A DNA stretch of 64,000 nt from Toxoplasma gondii ME49 (GCF_000006565.2 NC_031476.1:4897900-4961899); one strand, 5' to 3'. Numbered from the stretch's first letter, positions 51,001 to 63,831 are shown. The notes: generated from the sequence alone by a model not told the origin. Numbers and translations are program-made.

Positions 51001-52002
51001 TCCAGTGCGACAGCGTTCTGGAGGGCGATATTGGACGGCTTCTTTTCGCGACGAACAACGGGGCTTTTTCTTTGCCTTTTGTGACACTTCTTGGATTACT
51101 TTGCCTTTCAGTTCCTCGAGTTTCCTGTGTGTCTCGCTGCTCTTGTCTTTTTATGCGGAGGCAAGCGCTCTGTTCCTTTTCCAAACTCGGCTTCCATTTG
51201 TCGCATGCAGCTGCACAGCGGTGGTCAATTCGGTGTCTCCTCTGCAGCTTCCAGTCCAACGGGACCGAACGCCCTCTCTCTTACTGACTTGTTCGCTTCT
51301 ACGCAAGCGACGCCCTGAAAAGGACGACGAAGCCGCGAACACTGTGTCTATACAGGCGAACGCCTATCGAAGCTCCAATCGTCTTGTTTGATACAATGTA
51401 CACATAGATCCACTTATATACACATTTCTCATCTCTGTGTATATTCACGTCTTTCTGTATATAAATATGTACATATATATGGATGCATGTGTCTTTCTTC
51501 ATATGTAGGTGTGGTTTGTGTGTGAAGCCTACTGTGCTGACTTCACTGGCTCGCCTCGACCAGCCGTCATCCCTCGTTTGTTCCAGTCTCAGGCCTGCGT
51601 CGATCGCGTTTTTCGTTCGCCTTCCTCCTGAAAGGCACCTGAGTGAGCCCGAAGCCAGGACGGCGCGCAGAGACTCTCGAGCAGACTGGTCGCTGCTTTG
51701 GCCTTTCCTCTTTGTCTCTTTGGCGCAGAAGGGAGGTCGGAACGAAGAGAGGGCGCGAGAGCTTGAGGCAAGTTCAGTCCTCGAGCGAGGGAAGACAAGA
51801 GACTTTTGTGGCGGGAGAAGGAGAGCTAACACAGATAGAAACTGCGCTCCAAACTCTGACCGCACTCGAGAAGACAACGCGGACAGATCCCAGCACAAGT
51901 CGTCGACCAAGACCAGCGACGAAGGCCAAAGAAAACCCGGAGAGACAAAGCGAGAGAAAAGCGAAGACGCGACAGGGAGAGCTTGAAGTTCTAAAAACAA
52001 CC
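48015..52002. other. Divergent promoter spacer between GH17 glucanase and PARP
   Basis: Four kilobases upstream of both genes. TGCATGC-type sites lie at 50634-50640, 50832-50838 and 51203-51209 on the PARP side. A purine-rich tract at about 51700-51990 directly precedes the PARP start and probably is its 5' UTR. Open frames at 50795-51391 and 51483-51986 (+ strand) are low-complexity, with no domain or good start, and are best read as UTR sequence. No RNA gene was recognised. Confidence 0.5.
50634..51209. promoter_or_regulatory. Cluster of three TGCATGC sites upstream of PARP
   Basis: TGCATGC at 50634-50640 and 50832-50838, and its reverse complement at 51203-51209, within 0.8-1.4 kb of the start codon. 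This motif is enriched in Toxoplasma promoters. Copies also occur in PARP introns, so regulatory use is only an inference. Confidence 0.3.
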
Positions 52003-52785
52003 ATGGCACCGAAAACGTCCAAGAATCGTCCGCCAATTCCAAATCCTTATGGAGTGGATTATTCACCTACAGATCGAGCTACATGCAAGGTAAACAGACC
52101 GTCGTTGACTCATTTGACTTCTCTGTTCCTCTGCACCTTTTTTCCGGTCTCGACGCTCTTCGGTTCATGCCCCTGTCGGTCTTTCCCCCCGCCTGTGTGC
52201 CTTCACTGTCCTCTCTGGTGTCGTCTGCTTAGAAACACTCGGACCTGTCAAAAGATATTGGCAGGCACGTTGCATCCAAACAAGCTGATAAACCAAAATT
52301 CTTTCCTCCACCTCTTCACACCAGGCTTCTCCAGTTGAGCCTGGTTCTAAGCTCGACGCGCATACGGCTTCAGGCCCATTTGTTTTGAGGCAGACGCATG
52401 CATGCACATGCATGTTTCTCCTGGGGTCTCAGGGCTGTCTAGGGCGAATCGGCGATGGCTCGATTCGCTTTCTGCGCAAAGTGTGGAGTCCATGGCATGA
52501 CGGTTTCGACATCCAGAAATTCCACCTCAGATGCAGCGCCACCTACGACCCCAAACTCTCCGAAATCAAAGGTAAAACGCAGATCTTTCTGAAGATGTTC
52601 TTTCCTCTCCACCTCGCTTGAGTCTTCCACACATACTCAGGATCCTGCGTCGATCTCTACACGCCCTACACATCAATACATGTATACATTTACAGAAATC
52701 TACGCATATACATAGACGTTTATCTATATATCTATCTGTCCATATATATCTCTCTCTCTATATATATATATGCATATGCATACAA

Positions 52786-52825
<40 letters not shown>

Positions 52826-55800
52826 GTTTAGACAGATATGTGTGCATGTATATATATATATATACATATCTTTGCGTGTATGAATAAGTGCAAATGTAGG
52901 TATTGGCTTGCATGTGACACCTGCCTTTATCTTCAGACATATCGAGATATACGGGCATGCATACGTGTGAGCACCTGCACATCTGTGTGCCTGCATCTCT
53001 CTCTGCACACAAATGTATATATATATATATATATGTATATATATGTATATATGTATATATGTATGTGTATATATGTATGTTCAGATAGGTGGGCTTGCAA
53101 GTGATTGCGGGTGTGTACGTTTTCGGGTGTAGCGGGGAAGTTTCTTCCCGGTATCGAGACTCGAGTGAGACCCGACTTGCGGCAAACGACGACTGTTTGC
53201 TTTTCTGTTCTTTGCAGGTTGGCAAGCCTTACGCTGGGACGACGTCATCAAGGTCGCAGCAAAGTTCGGCGGCAGAGTTAAGGAGAATCAGTGAGCTATG
53301 TCGTTCTCCTCTCAGCTTGTTTCTCTCTTTCTGTCTCCTCTGTCGCTACGCACCTCGCGTTTTCTGATTCGAAGACTCTCAGACTGTCTGCGCTTCGTTC
53401 TCCCCAGCGATTCAGATTTTTCGCTGGTTTCGTTCTCTTCCTTCGTCAAGCTCCTGGCATTGATTGTCTCTACGCTCTGTCACCTAATCTTTTTCTCACT
53501 CTCCCGGACCGTTCTTCCCTGTCTCGAGACGCGCAGGTCCTTCGCGTTTCTCCTGATCCAGCATCTCTAACCTTCTGCTTTTTTCTCTGTCTCAGTGTCG
53601 CTGTGTTGCGTCTGTCTGGGAGCCTCTGTCGCTGTGTTTTTTGATTTATGATTGTCTTTGTTCTGTCCCTGCACATGAACGCCCAGCCCGCTGGTGCAGG
53701 AGCACAAACGACGCTCGGAGGGGATGTGGAATCTGATCGACGCCTTGAAGGAGGTGCCGAAGAAGCAGCTGTTGGCTATTCTAGATGCAAACGAGATTTT
53801 CTACAACGAAAAAAAGATATCGGTGAGGGTTGACTTTTCGCACGAACGCAAGTGACAACCGCTCGTGAGAAGAGAAAGAATCCCCAGTCCATACTCTCTG
53901 CTGTCTTCGTTCTCTCGCGCTATCTCACTACATCGTCAGCTCGCTGCTCCGCTCTCTCTGTCGCCTTCACCCTTTGCGAATCGCGCCCTCCTCTTCTTTT
54001 CACGGAGCGTTGCTTCTCAACCTCGCTGAGACCCCCTGTCGTCTGCCGTGCGTCTCTGCGCTTTTGCGGTTTTCGGACAATCTTTTCTCTCTTCCTTTCT
54101 GCAGCGCTTCCCTCGCTCGTTGACAGATTCGAGTGTATGGAGTTGTGAGCCGGAGTCTCTCTTTTTTTCCTTTCTTCCCTGTTTTCGCAGGCTCTGGAGG
54201 CCGCCCAAATCATCGCCGACGGCGTCCTCTTTGGTCGACTTCCAAAGTGTCCACTCTGCGATACACGAGCACTCATTCAGGTACTTTGTCTCAAAAACGT
54301 TTTTGCAAACCAGACAACGCGAAGTCTGATTCCCTGTCTGACTCTCGCGAGGGACGCTTCTCTTCTTCCCTCGCCTCCGCTAAAAAGCACAACGTTCTCT
54401 CTTACCTAAATATCCAGAACGACAGAAAAAGGTCTCCACGCTCACGAGCAGATGCCGACACACAGTGCAGATCCGCATAACGAAATACACGTATATAGAT
54501 GCATGTATATGTATGTAGAGGTATGTACATGCATATATGTTTATGTATGCGTACTTAGGTGAGAGGATGATTTAGGGGAACACATATAGACATATGTTTG
54601 TATATGTAGACATATATATTTATAAATCTATGCGTTTCCATATTTATGGGTGAGCAGATTGACACTAGGAAAGAAACTGCTAAAGTGACCCCCCTGATGT
54701 TTACACAGTCCGCCTCTGGCTTGTTCATCGATTGTTACCTCACGAGGAGTGTCGAATGCATTAAAACTGCATGTTGCGTGCTCTTCGGTTCCCCCTCTAC
54801 AGCTCACGCGCGAGTCTATGAGTGCCAAACGTTAGCGATCCAGGAATCTTTGTTTCGCACTGCCTCCGTCTATATCTCTTCTTTTTTGTGTGTGGTGTAT
54901 GAATCTTGTCGACAGGATGGAACAGACATCAGGTGTCGCGGCTACATGCAGAACTCGGCCATGCGTTGCTCCTTTCTATTTTCTCTCGCCGACCTCCTCA
55001 GACCCGAGAATCCTCCAGACAACAGCGCCACTGGAGTCGCGGAATCTGCGTTAAGTCGGACGGAACTCTTCAACTTGCCTGTGAGTTCATCGCCACAGCC
55101 ATCTCGAATGATCATTCCGATCAATTCCTTCCCTTGGCCATATTGATGACCTCTTGTCCTTCCCTCTGGGGACCTCCCGCGTTCCTCAAAGGGTACGCAG
55201 GTACCTTTGGACGTATCGCAGCGCTCTGACGAGAGTCTCTGGGTATCGGTTCGCTTCATTTCTCCTTCTCGCTGGCTCTGTCTCTTTTGCCTTCTCGCGT
55301 TTCACTGCCTCTGGCTTACGTTCGCCTTCCTGTCCTTGGGGCCTCGCCTCTCTCGTTCTGCAGGCGTGCCGCTGAAGCTTGGAACTCTTCTCGTCTGGGG
55401 TGTTTGGCTTCGCGTCGAGGACCTGCTTCCTTCAGTGTCCTTTCCTTCCTCTTCCCTCTTCAGACCCCTCGCGCTGTTCTTTCAAGCAAACAGAGTGATC
55501 CCACAAGTCTTGGAAATCGAACTCGTTTGCTTCTCGTCACCTTTACCATGCGCGACTCTTGAAGTCTGACTCTTTTTCGTCCTTCGGCTCCGTCGAGTCT
55601 TTCTCGTGAACAGGAACGCGTTTGACTCCATTCATCATCGCTCTGCTGTTTCTGCGAAACCCAGTTCTTTGGCCTTCTTTCGTTGTGTCTTTGTTGCAGA
55701 TCGAGGCTCAGCGCATGCCGGTCTTTCGTCAGTGGAAGCCCCCGAAAGACATTCCTGGCGCGTTCAAGCTCGGCAATCCTGTCGGTGAGAAATGAAGAGA

Positions 55801-58706
55801 ACTGTGTTTTCTTTTCGAGTCGCCTTCGTCGCTTTTCTCTTCTCTGCCTGTCTCTTCTCGCAGAGGCTTGGTCGCTCCCTTTCTCTCTTGCCTGTCTCGT
55901 CCGATCTCTCCTGCTCGTTTTCCTGCGCGCCGGCGCCGTGAGTTTCCAAGAGACTCTCCACTTCAGAGTTGATTCGCGTCTGTGCCGTGCGGTATGCGGG
56001 CAGCCTGGTGCAAACGGAGGACGAGAAAAAGAAAAGGAGGAAAAAGGAGCGAGTGAGAGAAGAGACAGCGAGAGAAGAAGCGAGAAAAGGGGACAGAGGA
56101 TGGAGACAGAAAGCGAGGAGGAAGATGCAAGGAAAAAGCAAGTCCGAGTGCGGTTGTCTTCTCTGAAGAGAACATGAAGTGCACCAGGGGCGGCAAGGTG
56201 GACCTGAACAATTTGTTCGAAAAAAAATGCCATACACAACTGAAAGAGGTTCGTCGGCTGTCTGACGTCTCTGTCGAGGAACAGGAAAGAAAATCTGTTT
56301 TCTCCCTTGTCTTTCTTTTTCCTCTTCAAGTTGTCGGGTACCTGCAAGCAAGCCAACTGTTCACGGCATCTTCAGGCTCAGCCCTGTGCTAGTCTTGTTT
56401 TGATTCTCGGCTGCGCGACGCCTTCAGCAGCAGCTAAACTCGTCTCGTGGGCGCCGTCAACCTCACACTACTTTCCCCTGTGCTCTTCTCAAGGTCACTT
56501 TCCCCTGACGTCCACGTTGCTCTTTTTCGTTCATTCTGTTGCATACTTCTGTGCGTTGTGCCTTGCCTGTCTCCAGGACAGCCACCGAAGAAGTAAGAAT
56601 CGCTCTCTTTGCATGTTTCCTGTTCCGCTGCATGCCTCTTTCCTGTTCCGTTGCCTGCCTCTTTCCTGTTCCGTTGCCTGCCTGTTTCGCTGTCTCGCCA
56701 GCCACACTTCCGTCAATCTGCCATTCTCCTTTCTTCTTCTTCTTTATCTGTGTTGCTGTCTTTCAGTGCGTTTCTCTATCGCTTCGTTCGTTTCTCTGGG
56801 CACTCGTCTCTCTGCCTCTATGTTTCTCTCCATTCCCTCCACGCTTCTGTCTCTCTCTGTCATTTCCTTTTCTGTTCGTCTCTCTGCCTGTTGCTTGCCG
56901 CTGTCGACTCTTCCTCTCTGGGTCTCGTCAGTGCTCAGTGCCCTGTCTGTCTCTCTCGCGACGTCTGCTTAGATCGGTCTTCTTTTTATTCCAAGTCGAT
57001 TTTCAGACAGAGTGGAAGGGCCGCAAGAGACTGGGAACTCGGCGCCGCGAGTGTTGCATGCATGCGTATCGCAGGGACGTGGTTTTTTCTTTTTCAGAGG
57101 CCATGTGAAATATGACAGTGAAGCTGAGGACGATATCCCGAAGAAGAAAGAACTCGCCGGTTTAAAATTCGCATGCATTGGATCTACAAATCCACCTCGG
57201 TAGGGCAGGAAAGTCGAGGGTCTCTCCGTTCTCTCGGATCTGAGACGGCTCGCCTCTCAGTATATTGAGGTATACTCTTCTTTTGCTGCCTCCTGTTTCT
57301 CCCTCCTTCCGTTTCTCTCTTCTTTCCTGTATCTCATTTTCTCTCTTTCCGTTTCGCTCTCGCTCGCAGTCGCCCTCACCGTCGTGAATCGCCAACTTCG
57401 TCTTGAACCTTGCTCTCTTCTTCAACTGCTTTGTCTTCGTCTTTTGTCATTGCCTGTCTTCGTCTAGTCTCGTTCTTCTCCGATTTCATCATTGTTGTCT
57501 TACCTGCTTCTCTGCTTTCTCTCTCGTGCTTCTCTCTCTCTTTGATCTTTCGTTTCTTACAGCAACGACTGCTCCACACAGAACTTGGATAAATAGAACA
57601 TCGTGTTTAACTTTTTCTCTTCGCAGGCATGCACTGGCGAAGCTGGTGACTTCTCATGGCGGCATTTTCCAGTGAGTTTTTCCGCTGTGCCTTTCCCTAT
57701 CTCATTTTCCGCTTTGTTTCCTGCCAGTTTGTCCCTCACTTCACCCACTTGATTTTTTTTTATTTTTCCTCGATTCGCCTGTGTATCCTTCGCTCTTGTC
57801 CCCTATTTTTTCGTTCTCTTTGTTTCCTTTTTTTTCGCTCTCTTCGCCTTGGGGGTCCTTCCACTCCTTCCCTTCCTGGAGTGGTTTCCTTCTCTCAGCC
57901 GCTCCCTCTCAGTCGTCTGCTTCGCTGTTCACGGCCCACGAACAACCAATTTCGTTCCTCTCCACCCGCTCGTTTTTCTTCATTTTTCTGATCAACGACC
58001 AGGACCCGCGCTCGTGTCTCCCTCCCCTCCCCCTCCCCCCCTTGGTGCGGTCGCCTCCGACTGTTTTTTCCTTTCTTTGCTGTTGGCCTTTTTCTCGAAC
58101 TTCTTCAGAGAGAGTCTGGACAAAGACACAGATCTGCTCCTCGTCAGCGACGACGACTGGGCAGCCGCGAAGGCCTCGCAGCGGTACCGAGACGCGCAGC
58201 TGGCAGGCGTCGCGATCGTCCGAGTGAGAGAACTGCATGCGCAGATCTGTGGAGAGAAAATCGGGCACTGGAAGAGAAACTCGAAACTGCGAGCAAACGC
58301 CGCTCAGAAGAGAGCTGTGTGTGCAGGCGGACCTCGGGTAGCGAATTGCCCTGTCGAGACCGTCTGCTCGTAGACGTAATCGCTCGCGAGAGAAAGGCAG
58401 CGCATGCAGGCGTAGGAAGCCCCGCTTTGACGGCGTGGACCAGCGAGTCCAGTGTGAGGCTTCGTCGATTCTTTGCTTCTCTCCGCGCTTCACTTTCTCT
58501 GTGGAAGTTTGTGCGTCTGCGGTTCCCAGTGCAGCTTCGTGCCCGCACTCCTCTCTCGGAAAAACGTGGAACCACAGGTGACGCTCTCCGAGGCCAAGAA
58601 AGCTCTAAAGAAAGCAGAGCTTTTCGCGCAAGCTTCAAGCCTTCTACCAAAGGTAAGCGAACTCCGAACTCAAAAATCAAACCTAATCGTGATCGACAGT
58701 ACATAA

Positions 58707-58746
<40 letters not shown>

Positions 58747-61700
58747 TTATGTACTGTCGTGCGTCTGTGTAGATTTGCGTGTATCTGTAGATATTCATAT
58801 CCTGTGGGAAGTATTCCTTTGCATCTGCGCCTGCGACCGCATGCACATGTCTGGATCCATAGGTGTCCATGTCAGCAAAAGGTATACAAATATACAAATA
58901 TACAAATATACATAAATGCATATATATATATATATATATAATTATTTGTATATTTATATTTGTATATATGTATGTTCGTATGCATGTATGTATTTCGTTG
59001 TACGTGAAAGTTTGCTAAGGTCTGGGGTCCCGGTGTGTGGAGCGGGAGGCTGGAGAGGCTAGACGTCGTCGTATGTGTGAATAATTTATTCCGAGAATAA
59101 GACGAGAGCTAACATGGAGTCGCTTAAATTTCTCACCTTGTCTGCTCGTTCATGAAAAACGGAGACGTCGGCTTTTGGCAGGCTTCGTCTCCACCAGTAA
59201 GAGCGATTGGACTCTGATGCATGAGTGGTGAAACAACGTGTTGCATGCTTGGCGTTCGCTTTTCTTCCCTGCATGCAGGGCTTGCTGCTCCGTCAGCGGA
59301 AGTACGCGGCGTACTACCTCGTCGAGGGTGATCTGCTCAAGCCTTTCCCCAGGGTATCGGAAGCTCTGAAACTGCAGAAAGAGGCAGATGCTCTCACGAA
59401 GGCGAAAATGAAAGTCAAACGGCCTGCCATCAAGGCCGGCTCTGCTCTCTTGAAGGTCAGCACACTGTTGACTTTCGCTTGCATTTTATCATCGCATGCA
59501 TGCACGTCTTCCTCGTCGCTCATCTCAATGAATTGCCTCCGCAGCATGACGTACAGAGATGCATGCGTTTGTGTCTGCTCCCCCTCTCTATCTGATCGTT
59601 GTATTCTTCTGACAAGATCTCCCTTCAGAATTATGGCGCTCTTCAGCGCGGTTTGTGCAGTTAGGGTCTAACCGGTTGAAGGCGGAGCAGGGCAAAAGGG
59701 ATGCCTCACGACAGGCACACAGGACTTCCTGTGTTTCAGAAAAAGGTCTTGCCTGCACTTAGACACTATGCGCTCAATACGACTGATTTGCATGCACCGT
59801 TTCGTTTCTGGGGTTGTGAATGCATTCATGTGCAGTTGTCCGTCCTTCTTCACTCGTTTATTGCCTTTAGGTTGATCCTCTCTTCAGTGTGAAAGGAGGA
59901 AAGATTTACGTCGACAAACAACGCAACGCGTACAATGCGTCTACGCAGTTCACCGACATCTCCACAGGTGACGAGCGCCTGGGAACGCCGAGAAAGATGC
60001 CGAAGAAGCTTTCGAAAGGCGAACAGTGAAGGCGTAAAGAGGGAGGAACAGCATGCGCATGCACGCAGGAAATTGGGGGGTTCAAGACGCATAGCGGTGC
60101 TGGGCGTGAAGATCTTTGCATGCAGAGAGTGCATCACGCATACATCGGGACCTCGAGCTTCGAGAGCTTTTCCGTTTCTCTTTGTTTCTTGTGTCTCTCT
60201 CTCTGGAGTTTGCCTCCCGTTCTGGTCACCTCGGCGACTCTCGTTTTTCCTCTATTCTCGCTTGCGAAGGACAAGCCGCAAAGACCAAGAGAGAACATGC
60301 TTCCTCGACTCTCTTGCATGCACCCTCCCGACGGTGATAAGCGAAGGAGAGAACGTCGCTTAAAGGACTCTATAACGACTTTTCTCTCTCTAGGTGCAAC
60401 TGTCGAAACATCTGTGCATGCAAAATTCGTGTCTCCAAAAACGACGGTACAAGCATGCACATATCCTACATATATGCATATATATTCATATCATAATTAT
60501 GTGTATGTATATGTATACATGTATATATATGTCGAAATAGGTATGGCATATACGAGGATGCGTGCGCCTGCCTCTGTGGATTTAAATGCAAGTTTGCACG
60601 CGCTGGCTGTTTTGAGGTTCTGACGTATCCGATGCCGTTCCAGGAATCAACAAGTACTACAACTTGCAGGTGATTCAAACAAACACAACGTTTCACTTCT
60701 TTACAAGATGGGGACGCTTGGGGGCAGACGACAAGGTGACGAACGACTACCGACAATACAGTCACGGCCAGAGTCTGAAGAGTGCAATCCGTAAGAATCG
60801 GGAGAACTGGTTCCCCACTGAAATGACACTGAAGACGCCCGCAAACGCTTGAGGTCTCTTCTGTGTCGGTTTGCTTCCACTTGACCTCTGGTTAGGAAGG
60901 CGGAAACTCTTTTGCCTTAGCCTTCCTCGTGAATCTCTGAGGTCCGCGAGCAGACATGCATGTTGTGTACATCCACTGACATGTTCAAGCTGAATCCACG
61001 TGCATGCGACGGTAGCTTTTCCTCACGGTTCGTCGCTGTCGAGAACTTACGAATCAGTTGAAAGACTCAGGTCTCCCTTCTTCTTCCACTCACACTTACA
61101 CGCAAAACGTACAGGCGTATATATATATATATATATGCATCTGCGTTTGTATATAATATATATATATAGATATAGATAAATGTATGCATCTGCACACATT
61201 ATCGATCTGTTCAGTACATTGATATATCTGGGGTTTCGTACTGTTTGCGAGCTGTGATTACAGACGAAATGACAACTGGGGAGGCCTGAAGTCTTGAACC
61301 GTTTTGTGAGATTTGTTGTTCGTTTTTGTACAGAGGCCTTTGAGTCGAAATTCTTCGGATTGACGGGGATCGCCTTCGCCGACCGTTTCGATTCGTCGCA
61401 ACAGCCTGGGAGGTAGATTTCATCTCCGTGTTTCCTCTTCCTTTTCCTCGTCCTTTCTTCGAGTCTTTGCAGCCTTCAAGAGAGTTCGAGCAGTCGCCGC
61501 TTAGCAACTATAGAAGAGCCGAACACTATCGGAAAATAAAGACAAGAATGTGACCAGGCTGCCGAATGACCATCCACCATGGGTCTGCTTTTTCTCCTTT
61601 TTCGTTTGCCTCTTTTTCTGTACGACATGCGCCTTGGACGCGCGTTCTTTCTTGTTTTTGCAGGTATGCGATTGTTGAACTTGACGGCTATCTGCACGAG

Positions 61701-62438
61701 GAGACGGACGAGAGCGAGAACAAGACAGATATGAACAAGGACGCCACCACCGCGGCGGACCTTCCAGTGAAGAGAGAGAAACGCGAACAGGACGCAGATG
61801 CAAGCGACAACGAACGGAAGAAGAAGAAAGTAAAAAACCAGCCCTCAAGCAGCGTCAAGTAAGCTCTTTTTCAATGGATATATATATATATATATACAAT
61901 ATTTATGTATACATTTGTCTTAATATATCTGGTGCCGTTATATACTGTCAGTGTATATTTGTCTATGCATCTACTTGTATATATATATATATGTACATAA
62001 TATTTATTTATATATTTGAATTGACAAATAAATATATATATATATATTGTCCATCTGTGGTCGAAGTGTTCTGCTACGTTTCTTTGTAAGCTGAAGTTCG
62101 GTGGGTCTGATCGTGGTTTTTCTTTTTGTTCTTTTTTAGCGGTTCGCATGTGAGTATTGTCTGTCTGTGTTTCACTTTACTGGTTCGCTTCGTGCAGAGT
62201 AGAATCTGAAAGCTCCCTCCACCAGGCTGTCCAGGACCTGATTCAACTCATCTTCGACCGTACGAACACTGCAGCGCCCTGATCCACCAGGATAAAGCGG
62301 AGACAGAGCCCCTCGTTTCTGCCGAGATGTTTATTTCTTCTTAAGCATCTGCCCGCATATGCATCGAAAAATCTCTTCGAACAGTTTCCAGAAATCCGTC
62401 ATCCAGGCCTCCTAAAACAATACTCATTCACCGATACG

Positions 62439-62471
<33 letters not shown>

Positions 62472-63831
62472 ATGTCTGACTATACGCAGAATGTGTATAT
62501 TTTTGCGGCTGTGTCTCCACATAAACGTATACAACTGCGTTTTGTGTGTGTGTCTGAAGCGAAAGAGAAGAGCGAGGAGATGTTTGTTCATGAGATGTAT
62601 TTCATTCTGCAGGCGGCATGGCTGTTCGAGCGTTGACGGAGCAACATTTGAATCTGGAGAGAATGCCAATTGAAAGCATTTCCAAGCGGCAGTTGAACGA
62701 AGGCTATGCGATTCTTCAGGTCCGTCCTTTCTGCGTTTCCTCGTCTTTTTATTCTCCGGTCTCCTGCTTCCCTGAGTGTGTAGCCTACCTGCGGTTCACT
62801 TCGTTTCACTCCCGTTGTCTCTTGCGTACTGGTTTGTGCTCTCTTCGCCGATCTTCTGTCTTGGTTCTTCCTATGCTTCGAACCTCGCCTTTTTTCTCCC
62901 TTCTCTTGCCTCCCCTCCAGCAGCATGGTACGCGTACTTTTTCTCTGTCATTCTCATTCTCTCTGTCTCTTTCGCATATGCATTTTCTCTCTGTCGGAAA
63001 CTCTCTCGCACTCCAGGGTTCTGCTCTCCCCTCTTCCGCGTTGTCCCCCGAGCAGCCTCCTCTCTGGATCTCTCTTTCCTACCTTACACAATACGTCGTC
63101 GTCTACTTCTCTCCTTGTGTCCCTTCTTCTCTCTTTTCTTCTTCTCTCTTTTCTTCTTCCCTCTTCTCGTCTTCTCTCTTTTCGTCGTCTCTCTTTTCTT
63201 CTCTCTTTTCTTCTTCCCTCTTTTCTTCTCTCTTTTCTCTTCATCTCGTCCTCGCCACTTGCGTCTTCGCATGTTCTTTTCTGTCGTCCTCTTCTACCTT
63301 CATCTCGGTTGCGGTCGACCTCTTTCTTCAGTTGTCTCTCTCCGTTCTTCCCTCCTCTCTGTCTGTCTCAGGAGCTGCAAAGCCTCTTGCAGGAAACAGC
63401 TGAGAAGCGTTCTACGCAGATGCTCACGTGAGAGCCTTCGGCAAACGAGTCTTTCTCGGCAGACAGAGCATCCCGCAGTGTCCCTCTGCTCTGCTTTGTT
63501 TAGCTTCTCTAGCATGCGCTTTACGGCAGACTGAACTGTGGCGTTTTCGCTTCCAGACGACCGTTCTGATTCGCTTGCGAAACGCAGTCGCCTGTCTCCT
63601 CTGTCTGCCTGTCTCCTCTGTCTGCCTGTCTCTGCTGAGTATCCGTTTCACGACTGGGTGGCTGCGGAATCGACGGCCAGTGAGCTTCGCGACGCTGTTT
63701 TCACCGACAAGCCAGGGGGTTTCTCTTTTCAAAGTTTTTGTGGTTCTGCTCCTCCAATTTTGCCTTCTTCGTTCTCCAGCGTTCGCCTCGCCGATGCCAC
63801 AAATCGATTCTACAATAAAATTCCTCACGTG
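52003..63831 (+). CDS. PARP: PARP1-like poly(ADP-ribose) polymerase, N-terminal 700 residues (3' end outside window)
   Basis: Nuclear DNA-break sensor that attaches ADP-ribose from NAD+. Exons: 52003-52089, 52433-52571, 53218-53290, 53687-53822, 54191-54280, 54916-55080, 55700-55784, 56577-56592, 57098-57199, 57627-57671, 58109-58223, 58578-58652, 59279-59455, 59871-59967, 60644-60790, 61334-61412, 61664-61858, 62198-62259, 62613-62719, 63372-63427, 63780-63831; every phase matches. Domains: one PARP zinc finger with ligands C28, C31, H60, C63; PADR1 (about 100-230) with zinc-type Cys C165, C168, C182, C192; a BRCT-like fold (about 270-352, ELAGLKFACIG ... LVTSHGGIF ... TDLLLVSDDDW); WGR (about 440-550, TRWGRLG at 488-494); a highly charged linker (about 553-607) with a KKKKVK cluster; then the PARP regulatory helical domain (SLHQAVQDLIQLIFD; RMPIESISKRQLNEGYAIL; FYNKIPHV). 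The ART catalytic domain must follow to the right. Start: ATG at 52003 in good context (aaccATGG). One finger, against three zinc domains in animal PARP1. Confidence 0.9.
52736..53075. repeat. (TA)n microsatellite cluster in PARP intron 2
   Basis: TA blocks near 52740-52824, 52850-52866 and 53013-53075, with TATG variants, in the 646-bp intron between exons 52433-52571 and 53218-53290. Confidence 0.9.
56627..56698. repeat. About 23-bp tandem repeat in PARP intron
   Basis: About three copies of a unit close to CTCTTTCCTGTTCCGTTGCC in the intron just after the 16-nt microexon. It is pyrimidine-rich on the coding strand. Confidence 0.75.
58705..58975. repeat. (TA)n and ACAAATAT repeats in PARP intron
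   Basis: TA runs near 58705-58746 and 58918-58940, plus three tandem ATACAAAT units near 58885-58912, between exons 58578-58652 and 59279-59455. Confidence 0.85.
61866..62048. repeat. (TA)n blocks in PARP intron
   Basis: TA runs near 61877-61896, 61977-61992 and 62030-62047 in the intron after exon 61664-61858. Separate runs lie at 61118-61170 and 62438-62467 in neighbouring introns. Confidence 0.9.
63121..63245. repeat. Pyrimidine-only TCTTTTCTTC repeat in PARP intron
   Basis: Irregular tandem units of CTCTCTTTTCTTCTTC, almost free of purines on the coding strand, ending about 125 bp before the acceptor at 63372. A polypurine/polypyrimidine tract of this length could adopt triplex structure. 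Confidence 0.85.
63600..63640. repeat. 16-bp tandem repeat in last visible PARP intron
   Basis: Two and a half copies of a unit close to GTCTCCTCTGTCTGCCT, between exons 63372-63427 and 63780-63831. Confidence 0.7.

Noticed and set aside
50795..51986. Two long plus-strand frames just before the PARP start
   Set aside because: Ser/Arg/Glu low-complexity without a domain. Out of frame with, or separated from, the well-placed PARP ATG; best read as 5' UTR or promoter.
56163..56245. Alternative PARP exon encoding MKCTRGGKVDLNNLFEKK
   Set aside because: It can be entered in phase from the previous exon but has no donor of the required phase, whereas the 16-nt microexon fits both sides exactly.
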